A stretch of 64,000 bases of DNA from Ruegeria sp. HKCCSA071 (GTDB taxonomy: Bacteria > Pseudomonadota > Alphaproteobacteria > Rhodobacterales > Rhodobacteraceae). The position numbers and the translations under genes were made by a program. Of this stretch, positions 24,875-33,738 are shown one piece after another. The notes under the pieces are model-generated. The model searched no databases. It was not told where the DNA came from and saw nothing but the letters and a program-made list of their open reading frames with translations. Position 1 is the first letter of the stretch; each line of letters begins with the position of its first letter. Location: NCBI RefSeq assembly GCF_017872555.1, contig NZ_JAEDOX010000007.1, positions 1 to 64,000 of the forward strand, written 5' to 3'.

Positions 24875-25822
24875 TTATTTAGAGATCCAACCGGACCAAC
24901 GGTCTTTGTTCGTCTCCATCCAATCCGCGACAACTGCATCAATTTCAACACCGTCCAGATCGGCTTTGCCGACCATAGCGCTCATCTCGTCGTTATTGAT
25001 GTTGTAGGCTTCGATGATGTCATACGCGCCCGGCCACTTCTCTTGCAGGCCAGACCAAGCAGCCTTCCAGATCGGACCGCGCGGTTTTCCGCAGTCATAG
25101 GCCAAATCCGGGTTCACACCGACTGACGGGTCGCTGTAGCATTCGGCCGAAAATGGCGGAAACTCCACGAATTCGCCGTCATATTTGGCCGGGGCCCAGT
25201 GCGGAACATAGACCCACAGCATGATTGGATCTTCGCGCTGATATGCGGATTCCAGCTCAGCAAAAAGCGCAGCATCCGTGCCTGCGTGGACAACTTCAAA
25301 CTCCAATTCTAACGCTTCGACACGTTCTTCGTCGAAACCGCCCCAGGTCACGGGCCCGCCGACATAGCGCCCATTTGGCGAGGTTTCAGCGGTGGCGAAT
25401 TCCCCTGCACAGTCTTTCAGAGCTTCCCAGTTTGGCAGGCCGGGGCAGCGCTCTTTCATATAAGTCGGGTACCACCATTCTTCGATCGCCATCAGACCGG
25501 TTTCACCAACGTTCACCACATTGCCAGAGGCGGTGGCTTCGTCCAGTGCTTCACGCCCGGTGGTTTCCCAGATTTCCATTGCCAGATGTAGATCACCTGT
25601 CTTCAGGCCCGCAAACTGAGCGATATAGTCCGCCTGAACATATTCAACGTTGTACCCTGCCTCTTGCAGGATTGATCCCATTATCTTGGTGTTGATCAGC
25701 TGTCCTGACCAATCATGCAACGTCAGTTTGATTGGGTCCGTCGATTCGGCGGCCCAAGAAGCCGAAGCAGTTACGCCAGCGACTAATGCCATTGCGTGTA
25801 GTGCATTGAATTTCCTGATCAT
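24875..25822 (-). CDS. Glycine betaine/choline-type ABC substrate-binding protein (OpuAC/ProX)
   Basis: The 315-residue periplasmic protein has a signal peptide (about 1-25, ending near SWAAES) and an OpuAC fold: IKLTLHDWSGQLINTKIMGS near the mature start, then ETTGREALDEAT and WWYPTYMKERCPGLP, a pattern of choline/betaine binding proteins. It contains several Trp residues of the kind that form aromatic boxes for trimethylammonium groups. GGGAGCGCAAC precedes the start. It is first in a minus-strand operon and divergent from a DeoR regulator. Confidence 0.87.
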   Translation of the reverse strand: MIRKFNALHAMALVAGVTASASWAAESTDPIKLTLHDWSGQLINTKIMGSILQEAGYNVEYVQADYIAQFAGLKTGDLHLAMEIWETTGREALDEATASGNVVNVGETGLMAIEEWWYPTYMKERCPGLPNWEALKDCAGEFATAETSPNGRYVGGPVTWGGFDEERVEALELEFEVVHAGTDAALFAELESAYQREDPIMLWVYVPHWAPAKYDGEFVEFPPFSAECYSDPSVGVNPDLAYDCGKPRGPIWKAAWSGLQEKWPGAYDIIEAYNINNDEMSAMVGKADLDGVEIDAVVADWMETNKDRWSGWISK

Positions 25823-26026
25823 GTTGCGCTCCCTGAATGTGGCTTTTTGAGTGTTTTTCTTTTATTACACTTCCATGCTGCGCCAATCTGACGAGTACGT
25901 CAATAAAAACCACACTTCGCCACGAATAATGGTTATAATTCACACAAAAAGCCCCGATCAGAACTGAATTGGGCGCAATATTGTTTTATTGGGATGACTG
26001 CCGTATCCCCCCTTTCAGGAGGTCGC

Positions 26027-26812
26027 ATGCTAAAGCCACGAAAAACCACAAATCAGCGCGAGGAAGAAATCCTTCGCGAACTGCAACATGCGGGCGGGTC
26101 GTGCAGAGTCAGCCTCTTGGCTCAAAAACTGAATGTTTCCAATGAAACGATCCGTCGCAACGTCAAGGCGCTGGAAGAGCGCAAGATCGTGCGGAAGGTT
26201 CATGGCGGCGTACACCTTAGCGAAGACGCAATAGAACCACCTTTTGAAAACCGCTTGGGAACGCAAGCGCATGCGAAAGAAGCAATAGCCCGGGCAGTCG
26301 CAAACACTATAAGCGACGGGGATTCCTTATTTCTGGATATTGGTTCGACAACCGCTTACGTCGCGCTTGCACTGCGGAAACACAAAGACCTGTTTGTTGT
26401 CACAAATTCGGTTTTCGTCGCTTACACATTGTCAAAGCACAACAACAACCGGGTGTTTCTGGCGGGTGGAGAACTGCGCGCCCATGATGGGGGTGCTTTC
26501 GGTGCAGAGGCATTGGATCTTGTAAAGCGTTTCAACGTACAGCTGGCAGTGTTCTCGGTTGGAGCCGTGAATGGCGACTTGGGTTTCATGCTTCATGATC
26601 TTGAAGAAGCCAATATCGCACGTGCGGCGGCAGAAAATGCGCAGGTGCGCATCGTCGTCGCCGACAGCGGAAAATTCAACAAGCGGGCTCCGATATCTCT
26701 GCACAACATGGCTGGAATTGATGTTTTTTTTACCGATCGCCTTCCTCCTGCAAACATCCAGGACATGCTCAACAAAAATGATATCGAAGTTGTTGTCGCA
26801 GGGTCGGACTAA
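26027..26812 (+). CDS. DeoR-family transcriptional regulator
   Basis: The 261-residue protein has a DeoR winged helix (about 8-65: GGSCRVSLLAQKLNVSNETI, then KVHGGVHL, the typical DeoR end of the wing) and a sugar-isomerase-like DeoRC sensor domain (DSLFLDIGSTTAYVALAL; FNVQLAVFSVGAVNGDLGF). AGGAGG 4 bp before ATG 26027 fixes the start; an ATG at 25994 was rejected. DeoR proteins usually sense phosphorylated metabolites. It is divergent from the betaine-type operon, which contains a small-molecule kinase, so the kinase product could be its signal. That is an inference. Confidence 0.88.
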   Translation: MLKPRKTTNQREEEILRELQHAGGSCRVSLLAQKLNVSNETIRRNVKALEERKIVRKVHGGVHLSEDAIEPPFENRLGTQAHAKEAIARAVANTISDGDSLFLDIGSTTAYVALALRKHKDLFVVTNSVFVAYTLSKHNNNRVFLAGGELRAHDGGAFGAEALDLVKRFNVQLAVFSVGAVNGDLGFMLHDLEEANIARAAAENAQVRIVVADSGKFNKRAPISLHNMAGIDVFFTDRLPPANIQDMLNKNDIEVVVAGSD

Positions 26813-26898
26813 AGCGTTTTGTGCTTAGTCAGAGACCTGTTCGTTAGCCTTGAGGAAGGTCAGACAGCCGTACCGTGCTACCTGCGGATTTGGCCACC

Positions 26899-27552
26899 TT
26901 ACATGGCTTCCAAGGTGTGGGCGAGGCCATTTCTGATGTGATCTTCCAACAGTTTCTTGGCTGTATCAGCGTCTTTGGCCAACGCGGCATCGAACATGCG
27001 TTTGTGTTCTTGGGCTGCAACCTCACCTCGGTAGGTCAGTACGAGCATCTGATAACGAAGGTACTTGTCATAAATGATTGAGTGAAGAGATAAGAGGTTC
27101 TTGGAATTACAGGCTGCAATCATCGCTTGATGGAACTCTGAATCGTACCTCTTCCAGGTTTCCTTCTCAGAGTCATCTCCCTTGAGAAGCCGTTGCTCCA
27201 TCAAATGCAGCTTATGATGCGCAGCGACCAGGTTGCCTTCCCAATCCGTGTCGCCATTCGCAATGGACAACTCCAGCGCGTGGCATTCCAGCAGAACGCG
27301 CAGCTCTGAAATCTCGGTCAGGTCTTCTCGTGAAACTGGGGTGACCAGGAAACCCCGTTGCTCAGGAGCTTCGACAAATCCGTCGCTGGCGAGCCTGTTT
27401 AGCGTTTCACGAAGTGTCGAAAGGCTTGCCGAGTAGCGTTCCTTCAAGGCGTCCAGCTTCAGTTTGGAGCCGGGCTGCAGCTCCCCGAAGATGATGTCCC
27501 GCTTGATGCGCTGATAGGTGCTTGCACCTATCGTAGACGGCTGTTTCGCCAT
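26899..27552 (-). CDS. GntR-family transcriptional regulator (FCD subfamily)
   Basis: About 217 residues: winged helix (about 5-70: TYQRIKRDIIFGELQPGSKL, LKERYSASLSTLRETLNRLA) and FCD ligand domain with the metal-type motif EFHQAMIAACNSKNLLSLHS. ATG 27552 was preferred to an in-frame GTG 9 bp upstream. It is divergent from a Gfo/Idh gene and the TRAP-linked cluster. Palindromes of the AAAATATCTGATATTTT type at 27639, 28841 and 38535 are candidate binding sites, making it the probable local repressor of that cluster. Confidence 0.85.
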   Translation of the reverse strand: MAKQPSTIGASTYQRIKRDIIFGELQPGSKLKLDALKERYSASLSTLRETLNRLASDGFVEAPEQRGFLVTPVSREDLTEISELRVLLECHALELSIANGDTDWEGNLVAAHHKLHLMEQRLLKGDDSEKETWKRYDSEFHQAMIAACNSKNLLSLHSIIYDKYLRYQMLVLTYRGEVAAQEHKRMFDAALAKDADTAKKLLEDHIRNGLAHTLEAM

Positions 27553-27638
27553 GCGTTTCACCCGATATTTTCAGTTTCCTCGTTCAATTAGCATTTTTCA
27601 GAGACATCAGCAATCCAAACTGATGTATGGTAAAAATA

Positions 27639-27655
27639 AAAATATCATACATTAT
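27639..27655. promoter_or_regulatory. Candidate operator, degenerate AAAATATC-type site
   Basis: AAAATATCATACATTAT agrees with the perfect palindrome at 28841 in its whole left half and several right-half positions. It overlaps ATGTATG (27623-27629) / CATACAT (27646-27652), an inverted repeat with 16-bp spacing, in the divergent promoter region between the GntR gene and the first Gfo/Idh gene. Confidence 0.4.
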
Positions 27656-27759
27656 TGCGGAATCGCGAAAACCCCAATACGGTCGTGGCCAAGTTGGGCA
27701 AGCAGCCCGATCGCAATCATCGGTTTCGGGATTCGCCGGGCCCTCCAGAAGGAAGCAAA

Positions 27760-28851
27760 GTGTCTAAGAACTTTCGCATTGCCATTGTCGGCATTGGTCT
27801 TGTTGGACGCCGCCACGCAGACGCTATCCGAGCGTTGCGCCATGTTGATCTCGTCGCGGTAGTCGACCCCAGCGATGAAGGTCGCGCCTACGCCGTTGAG
27901 CACGGGGTCGCATGCTACGAGACCCTCGAGAAAATGTTTGCCAATCAGACGCCGGACGGAGCTGTTCTTGCGACCCCGACCACGCTTCATGTTGAACAAG
28001 GCCTAACGTGTGTTCGACATGGTTGTCCTGTTCTTGTCGAAAAACCGATCGCCGTAGAAGCCACCGCTGCACTTGAGCTTGTTCAAGCTGCGGAGAAGGA
28101 CAATGTGCCACTGATGGTCGGACATCATCGTCGACACAATCCTTTGATCCGGTCGGCTAAAGAAGCCATTGTCGATGGAAAGATTGGAGATGTGCGCGCT
28201 GTCCATGCGAATTGCTGGTTTTATAAGCCAGACGAGTATTTTGATGCTGCGCCTTGGAGAAAGAAACCCGGTGCAGGGCCCATCTCGGTCAATCTTGTCC
28301 ACGATGTGGATCTGCTGAGGTACCTGGCCGGAGAAGTTGTGACCGTGCAGGCTCAGTCGGCTGCATCGCAGCGGGGTTACGACAACGAAGATGTTGCCGG
28401 TGCTCTGTTGACGTTCGAAAGCGGGGCGATAGGGACCATAAGTGTGTCCGACAGCATCGTTGCTCCATGGAGCTGGGAGATGACGTCTCAGGAATATCCA
28501 ATCTATCCTTCAACCACAGAGAGTAGCTATATGATAGGTGGCTCTCATGGTTCGTTGTCCGTTCCCGATCTTCGCCTGTGGAGTTACCAGAGTAAGCTAC
28601 GGGACTGGTGGACGCCTATCTCATCGACCGCGCTGAAGAAGGGTGCGTCTGACCCTTTGGTCAATCAGCTCAGGCACTTTGTTGAAGTAGCTCGGCACGA
28701 AGCAGAGCCGATTGTGTCTGGATGGGAAGGTCTCAGAACGCTTCAAGTTATTGAAGCTATTCAGAGTTCCTGCAGAACAGGTGAAACAGTCAGGATCAAA
28801 AACTTGCAAAAAACACCAATGGTAGATATGGCGGCAGTAAAAAATATCTGA
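27760..28851 (+). CDS. Gfo/Idh/MocA family oxidoreductase (first of three)
   Basis: The 363-residue protein has an N-terminal Rossmann domain (IAIVGIGLVGRRHADAIRAL, residues about 6-25), the conserved Lys in VLVEKPIAV near 97, and a C-terminal domain with VNLVHDVDLLRYLAGEV containing the catalytic Asp/His pair. These enzymes oxidise or reduce sugars, inositols and related cyclic polyols with NAD(P). GTG 27760 is taken as start because AGAAGGAAG precedes it and the Rossmann fold begins a few residues later. It is the first plus-strand gene beside the GntR regulator and 91 bp upstream of the TRAP operon. Confidence 0.83.
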   Translation: MSKNFRIAIVGIGLVGRRHADAIRALRHVDLVAVVDPSDEGRAYAVEHGVACYETLEKMFANQTPDGAVLATPTTLHVEQGLTCVRHGCPVLVEKPIAVEATAALELVQAAEKDNVPLMVGHHRRHNPLIRSAKEAIVDGKIGDVRAVHANCWFYKPDEYFDAAPWRKKPGAGPISVNLVHDVDLLRYLAGEVVTVQAQSAASQRGYDNEDVAGALLTFESGAIGTISVSDSIVAPWSWEMTSQEYPIYPSTTESSYMIGGSHGSLSVPDLRLWSYQSKLRDWWTPISSTALKKGASDPLVNQLRHFVEVARHEAEPIVSGWEGLRTLQVIEAIQSSCRTGETVRIKNLQKTPMVDMAAVKNI

Positions 28852-28857
28852 TATTTT
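28841..28857. promoter_or_regulatory. Perfect palindromic operator (AAAATATCTGATATTTT)
   Basis: A 17-bp perfect palindrome overlapping the stop of the first Gfo/Idh gene, 85 bp before the TRAP binding-protein start. A close relative lies at 38535 before another transcription unit of the cluster, and a degenerate one at 27639. Spacing and symmetry fit a GntR-family dimer site; the GntR gene at 26899 is the nearest candidate. Confidence 0.6.
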
Positions 28858-28942
28858 GCAAAAAATCTTGCAAAAATTCCAAAATAGGTCAAAACTCTGA
28901 ATCGCAAAAAAGAAGCATCATGATGTCTCAGGGAGGAGCAAA

Positions 28943-29953
28943 GTGATTACCAAACTTACCCGCCGGGCTGCTGTATCAGCCCTTGTTGCAACCGGTGTTC
29001 TGTTTGGCGCAACAAGCGGTGCGCTGGCGGAAGACAAAGTCCAACTTCGTCTCGCAACATCAGGATCGGAGACCGACCAACGCTCGGTCGCTATGGCAGA
29101 AGTTTTTGCGCCGATGGTCGCCGATTTCGCAAGTTATGAGCCCAGCTACAATGGCACCATCTTCGCACAGGGAACGGAGTTGGATGCCATCAGTCGCGGC
29201 AATCTGGAAATGTCGATCACCTCGGCGCAGGAACTGGCGCAGTTCTTCCCCGAGTTTTCGATCTTTACTGCAGGCTATGTCCACCAGGATGCCGCGCATC
29301 AGGTGGCAGTCTTCAACGATCCCTTGATGGATGCCTTTAAGCAGAAGGCCGAAGAAGAACTAGGCGTCAAACTGCTGTCGGTCATGTATCTGGGCCGTCG
29401 TCAGGTGAACCTGCGCCAACCCAAGGACGAACTGACCGTCAGAACTCCGGCTGATCTGGAGGGTGTGAACCTGCGGATGCCGGGCACCGATGCGTGGCAG
29501 TTCCTTGGCAAAGCGCTAGGTGCTGCCCCGACACCAATGGCGTTCTCAGAGGTTTACACAGCTCTGTCGACCGGTGCCGTTGACGGTCAGGACAACCCAT
29601 TGCCGACCGTGGTTGATGCCAAGTTCTATGAAGTGACCAATCAGATCATCCTGACATCGCACTTGGTCGACTTGAACTATATCGCAATCAGCAAAGAGGT
29701 TTGGGACGGGCTGACACCGGAACAGCAAGCCAAGGTTCAGGAAGCTGCGGACGCAGCAGCTGAATCAGGCCGTCAGAAGCAACTTCAGAAAGAAGAGGAT
29801 CTTGTCAGCTTCCTGAAAGAGCAGGGCATGGATATTTACGAACCCGATCTCGCTGCGTTCCGCGATCAGGTACAGTCTATGTATCTGGACAGCGAGTTCG
29901 CTGGCTCATGGCCCGAAGGCGTTCTGGATCAGATCAACGCTCTGGGCAACTGA
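28943..29953 (+). CDS. dctP: TRAP transporter substrate-binding protein DctP
   Basis: The 336-residue periplasmic protein starts at GTG after GGGAGGAG, has a signal peptide (about 1-30, ending SGALAEDK) and DctP-family features: LRLATSGSETDQRSVAMAEV, LRMPGTDAWQFLGKALGAAP (the conserved Arg that binds the ligand carboxylate lies in the NLRMPG segment) and VYTALSTGAVDGQDNPLPTV. TRAP proteins bind organic acids, so the ligand should carry a carboxylate. It heads an operon with DctQ, DctM and dehydroshikimate-type enzymes, pointing to a quinate/shikimate-like or sugar-acid ligand. Confidence 0.9.
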   Translation: MITKLTRRAAVSALVATGVLFGATSGALAEDKVQLRLATSGSETDQRSVAMAEVFAPMVADFASYEPSYNGTIFAQGTELDAISRGNLEMSITSAQELAQFFPEFSIFTAGYVHQDAAHQVAVFNDPLMDAFKQKAEEELGVKLLSVMYLGRRQVNLRQPKDELTVRTPADLEGVNLRMPGTDAWQFLGKALGAAPTPMAFSEVYTALSTGAVDGQDNPLPTVVDAKFYEVTNQIILTSHLVDLNYIAISKEVWDGLTPEQQAKVQEAADAAAESGRQKQLQKEEDLVSFLKEQGMDIYEPDLAAFRDQVQSMYLDSEFAGSWPEGVLDQINALGN

Positions 29954-29983
29954 ACCCAGTAAGACACGGGAGGGAGAACCATA

Positions 29984-30559
29984 ATGAAAGCCTTTATCAA
30001 GGGGTTTTCCCGACTGACCGAAGCGATTGCCGGCGGGATGCTGGCGGCAATCTTCCTGATCTTCCTATTGCAAATTCTCTTGCGCTACTTCTTTACCCCC
30101 GCCGGATGGACACTTGAACTCATCGGCATTCTGTGGGTCTGGGTGATTTTCTTCAGCTGCGCTTTCATCGTGCGCGAACGGGATCACGTGAAGTTCGACA
30201 TCATCTATCTTTCGGTGCCGATGCGCGTGCGGCAGGTCTTTGCGATGCTGGCGGCCGCAGCGATCGTAGTCGGTATGCTCTACAGCTTCTTTCCGACGTG
30301 GGACTACATAGACTGGATGAAAATCCGCAAGACATCGACTGTCCGCAATCCGTTCTCCGGTGAGAAGATACCGCTGCGCACAGTATTCTCGATTTACGCG
30401 GTATTCATGCTGGTCGTAGCAGCGCGGTACGCGTGGCTATTCTTCGACGTCATGCGCAATGGCCCACCAAAGACAGAGTTGGAACTGGTCGTTGGGTACA
30501 ACGTGGTTGACGATCATCCCCGTGTCGACGTCGAAGAGAACGAGGAAGTTAAGAAATGA
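29984..30559 (+). CDS. dctQ: TRAP transporter small permease DctQ
   Basis: The 191-residue inner-membrane protein has about four TM helices and the DctQ pattern (LLQILLRYFFTPAGWTLELI; IFFSCAFIVRERDHVKFDII). A rather long charged C-terminal tail (about 165-191) is present. It partners DctM to form the Na+-driven membrane unit. It lies 30 bp after dctP and overlaps dctM by 4 bp (ATGA). Confidence 0.88.
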   Translation: MKAFIKGFSRLTEAIAGGMLAAIFLIFLLQILLRYFFTPAGWTLELIGILWVWVIFFSCAFIVRERDHVKFDIIYLSVPMRVRQVFAMLAAAAIVVGMLYSFFPTWDYIDWMKIRKTSTVRNPFSGEKIPLRTVFSIYAVFMLVVAARYAWLFFDVMRNGPPKTELELVVGYNVVDDHPRVDVEENEEVKK

Positions 30560-31851
30560 GTTTTGAACTTCTTTCCTGCCTGCTCGCTCTGTTTCTTCTG
30601 GCAGGCATCGGGACACCTATCGGCTATTCCATCCTCCTGGCCTCATTAGTGTACCTGGGCACGGCCGGACTGGACGTCGCCCTCGCGGGCGAGAAGATCC
30701 TGCAAGGCTTCTACAAAAGCACGATCCTGCTTGCCGTGCCTTTGTTCATCGTCGCCGCGAATATCATGAACGCAGGGTCGATCACGGACCGGCTGCTGAA
30801 CTTCTGCGTCGCTGCTGTCGGTCGTTTCAAAGGCGGCCTCGGGCACGTAAACGTGGTAGCGTCACTGATCTTTTCGGGTATGTCCGGCTCGGCCGTCGCG
30901 GATGCTGCGGGGATTGGGAAGATCATAATTGAAATGATGACCAAGGATGGCCGCTACAGCCGAGGCTACGCAGCTGCAATCACGGCGGCGTCGGCAACGA
31001 TCGGCCCTATTATTCCGCCTTCTATCCCGATGGTTTTGTACGCGCTCGTTTCCAAGGCCTCCATCGGGTCGCTGTTCCTCGCCGGTATTCTGCCGGGCCT
31101 GATCATGGGCGTCGTCCTCATGGCGATAAACTACTATCTGGCCGGAAAGCGGAACTTTGCATTGGAAGAACCTGTTCCACTGCGCGAATTGCCGGCTAAA
31201 ACCGCCAACGCATTTCCGGCTCTGCTGATGCCCGCAATCCTGCTCTACGGCATATATGGGGGTGTCACTACTCCGACAGAGGCCGCCGCAGTTGCTGCAT
31301 TCTACGCCCTGCTACTGGCAGCTCTGTTCTACCGCGCGCTGACCTTCCGTGGCCTTTATCAAGTGTTCGTCGACAGCGCGCGCTCTTCCGCAGCCGTCGG
31401 GGTTGTCATTGGCGGCGCGTTCATTCTGAACTTCATCGTCATTCAGGAGCAAATACCTCAGTCGATCTCGGCACTGCTGGAGGGTTCAGATGTTAGTCCG
31501 ATTGTTTTCCTGATCCTGGTTAACCTGCTGATCCTCGCGCTGGGTTGCGTGTTGGACGCGACAACGATCATTCTTGTGATCGTGCCCCTGTTCATTCCAA
31601 CCTGCGAAGCGCTTGGGATTGATCTGGTGCATTTCGGAGTGCTGGTCGTCGTGAACTCGATGATCGGTTTGATCACGCCGCCCTATGGCATTCTACTCTT
31701 TGTGATCAACGCCGTGACGGACATTCCGCTGCGTGAAATCATTTCGGAAATCTGGGCCTTCCTCGCGGTTCTGATCGTCGCCTTGGTGATCATGATACTG
31801 ATGCCGGATTTGGTCCTGTGGTTGCCGCGTATGTTTGGATATCAGGGATAA
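30556..31851 (+). CDS. dctM: TRAP transporter large permease DctM
   Basis: The 431-residue membrane protein of normal DctM length has about 12 TM helices and the family blocks AVPLFIVAANIMNAGSITDR, FSGMSGSAVADAAGIGKIII and ITAASATIGPIIPPSIPMVL. It carries out Na+-coupled import of the ligand delivered by DctP. Its TAA shares its last base with the ATG of the following dehydratase fusion (TAATG), so transporter and first catabolic enzyme are translationally coupled. Confidence 0.92.
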   Translation: MSFELLSCLLALFLLAGIGTPIGYSILLASLVYLGTAGLDVALAGEKILQGFYKSTILLAVPLFIVAANIMNAGSITDRLLNFCVAAVGRFKGGLGHVNVVASLIFSGMSGSAVADAAGIGKIIIEMMTKDGRYSRGYAAAITAASATIGPIIPPSIPMVLYALVSKASIGSLFLAGILPGLIMGVVLMAINYYLAGKRNFALEEPVPLRELPAKTANAFPALLMPAILLYGIYGGVTTPTEAAAVAAFYALLLAALFYRALTFRGLYQVFVDSARSSAAVGVVIGGAFILNFIVIQEQIPQSISALLEGSDVSPIVFLILVNLLILALGCVLDATTIILVIVPLFIPTCEALGIDLVHFGVLVVVNSMIGLITPPYGILLFVINAVTDIPLREIISEIWAFLAVLIVALVIMILMPDLVLWLPRMFGYQG

Positions 31852-33737
31852 TGTGCCTTTCGGTTTCGACAACGTCGATCCCCGGTGATCTGGCCGAAAA
31901 GCTGAGTGCTATCGCTGACGCAGGATTCGGGGGTGTCGAATTACACGAACCGGATTTGACCGCTTTTGACGGACCGCCATCGCAAGTCCGAGAAATTGCA
32001 TCGGACCTCGGCCTGAAGATTTGCCTGCTACAACCTTTCCATAACCTTGAAGGCCAGCCAGAAGCCGGACGTGAGCGCGCCTTTGATCGACTGAAGCGCA
32101 AACTCGACCTGATGAGTGAGTTGGGAACAGAATTGCTGCTTATCGGATCTGCCGTTGATGTAGATGTCGCCCCGACCGAAGAACAGGTGATCGCAGATCT
32201 TGGCGAGGCGGCCGAGATAGCAAAGGTAATGGGGCTGCGTCTGGCCTATATGGGCTTGCCATGGTCGGATCTTATTCACTCGGATGAACAGGCGTTAAGC
32301 GTCGTTGAAGCTATCGACAACCCTCATTTGGGGTTGGCCTTGAATTCCTTCTTTTCGCTTGCCGACGGGTCCAAACCAGCGCGCCTTCGGGACATTCCCG
32401 GAGAGCGGCTGTTCCATGTGCAACTGTCCGATGCACCCCGGCTTGAGATGGATATACGTCGGCTCAAACGGCACTTTGGACTTCTGCCGGGGCTTGGGTC
32501 GCTGAACCTTACTGGCTTCGTACGCGTGTTGTCCCGCGCTGGGTACAAGGGGCCTTGGTCCATTGCGCGCGTCAACGAAGCAGCTCCTCAACCCGGCGGC
32601 CGAAATCTGGCCCGAGACAGTTACAGGTCGCTGGTGAACCTCCTAGATGAGGTATCCCGGACCGAGCCGGGAACCGATTTCGGCATCCCGGACCTGCCGG
32701 AACGCGTCTATGCGTCAGGCTTCGAATTCATAGAATTTACAGCCGACGAAACAAGCGGCGCGCAGTTGGCAGATATGCTGTCAGCAATGTGTTTTCGAAT
32801 GGAGCGAAAACATGTCACCAAATCTGTCGAGCTGTGGCGGCAGGGCGCGATAAACATTGTTGTGAACACCGAAAAAGAAGGTTTTGCCCATTCGGCGTTC
32901 CTGGGTCACGGTCCCTCCGTTTGTGACATGGGGTTGCGTGTCAAAGATGCGGATCAGACGGTTCAGCGAGCGACCGCGTTGGGCGCGCCGAATTTCTCAC
33001 AGCCGGTAGGGACCGGGGAACTGGACATCCCGGCCATTCGAGGTGTTGGTGGAAATGTTGTCCACTTCATAGATGAGAAATCCGATCTGCATCGGGTTTG
33101 GGACATCGAGTTTGAGCCAGTCGCCAAAACCAAAGCGATCCAGCCTGCCGGTCTGCGCCGCATCGACCATCTGGCGCAGACGATGCGTAACGATGAGATG
33201 CAAAGCTGGCTGCTCTATTACATTTCGACTTTTGAAATGGCAAAATCCCCGATCGTGAACGTTGCCGACCCATCGGGTGTTGTGCAAAGCCAAGCCATCG
33301 AAAGCCCCGAGGGCGAAGTGCGTTTAAACCTGAATGGTGCAGTTGGGCATCGAACACTGGCGGCTTCATTCCTTGAAGACGGTTTTGGCGCCGGTGTTCA
33401 GCACATAGCCTTCCAGTCGGACGACATATTTGAAACCTCAGCCCAAATGCGGAAGTCCGGCTTTCCCAGCCTATCCATCCCAGAAAACTACTACGCTGAT
33501 CTGCAAGCGACATTCGGGTTAAGTGAAGACCTGATCGACCAAATGCGCAGGGATAACATTCTCTACGACCGCGCAGCGGGTGCCGAGTATTTTCAGATCT
33601 ACAGCCGACCAATCTTTAACGGCTTCTTCTTTGAAATTGTTGAGCGCCGATCTGGCTATTCCGGCTATGGCGCGCGCAATGCTGCGTTCCGATTGGCGGC
33701 CCAAGCGCGACACCACATGGCGGAAGGAACAACCTAA
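31851..33737 (+). CDS. quiC: 3-dehydroshikimate dehydratase-type TIM barrel fused to an HPPD-like VOC domain
   Basis: The 628-residue protein has an N-terminal sugar-phosphate-isomerase/AP-endonuclease-2 barrel (about 1-265, CLSVSTTSIPGDLAEKLSAI at the start) and a C-terminal 4-hydroxyphenylpyruvate-dioxygenase-like VOC domain (about 290-620; RRIDHLAQTM, GAGVQHIAFQSDDIFET, FFEIVERRSGYSGYGARNAA). This architecture and length match QuiC-type 3-dehydroshikimate dehydratases, which form protocatechuate. ATG 31851 overlaps the dctM stop; an upstream ATG at 31818 lies inside dctM. No protocatechuate ring-cleavage gene is in the window, so the product must be used elsewhere or the substrate differs. 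Confidence 0.85.
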   Translation: MCLSVSTTSIPGDLAEKLSAIADAGFGGVELHEPDLTAFDGPPSQVREIASDLGLKICLLQPFHNLEGQPEAGRERAFDRLKRKLDLMSELGTELLLIGSAVDVDVAPTEEQVIADLGEAAEIAKVMGLRLAYMGLPWSDLIHSDEQALSVVEAIDNPHLGLALNSFFSLADGSKPARLRDIPGERLFHVQLSDAPRLEMDIRRLKRHFGLLPGLGSLNLTGFVRVLSRAGYKGPWSIARVNEAAPQPGGRNLARDSYRSLVNLLDEVSRTEPGTDFGIPDLPERVYASGFEFIEFTADETSGAQLADMLSAMCFRMERKHVTKSVELWRQGAINIVVNTEKEGFAHSAFLGHGPSVCDMGLRVKDADQTVQRATALGAPNFSQPVGTGELDIPAIRGVGGNVVHFIDEKSDLHRVWDIEFEPVAKTKAIQPAGLRRIDHLAQTMRNDEMQSWLLYYISTFEMAKSPIVNVADPSGVVQSQAIESPEGEVRLNLNGAVGHRTLAASFLEDGFGAGVQHIAFQSDDIFETSAQMRKSGFPSLSIPENYYADLQATFGLSEDLIDQMRRDNILYDRAAGAEYFQIYSRPIFNGFFFEIVERRSGYSGYGARNAAFRLAAQARHHMAEGTT

Positions 33738-33738
33738 T

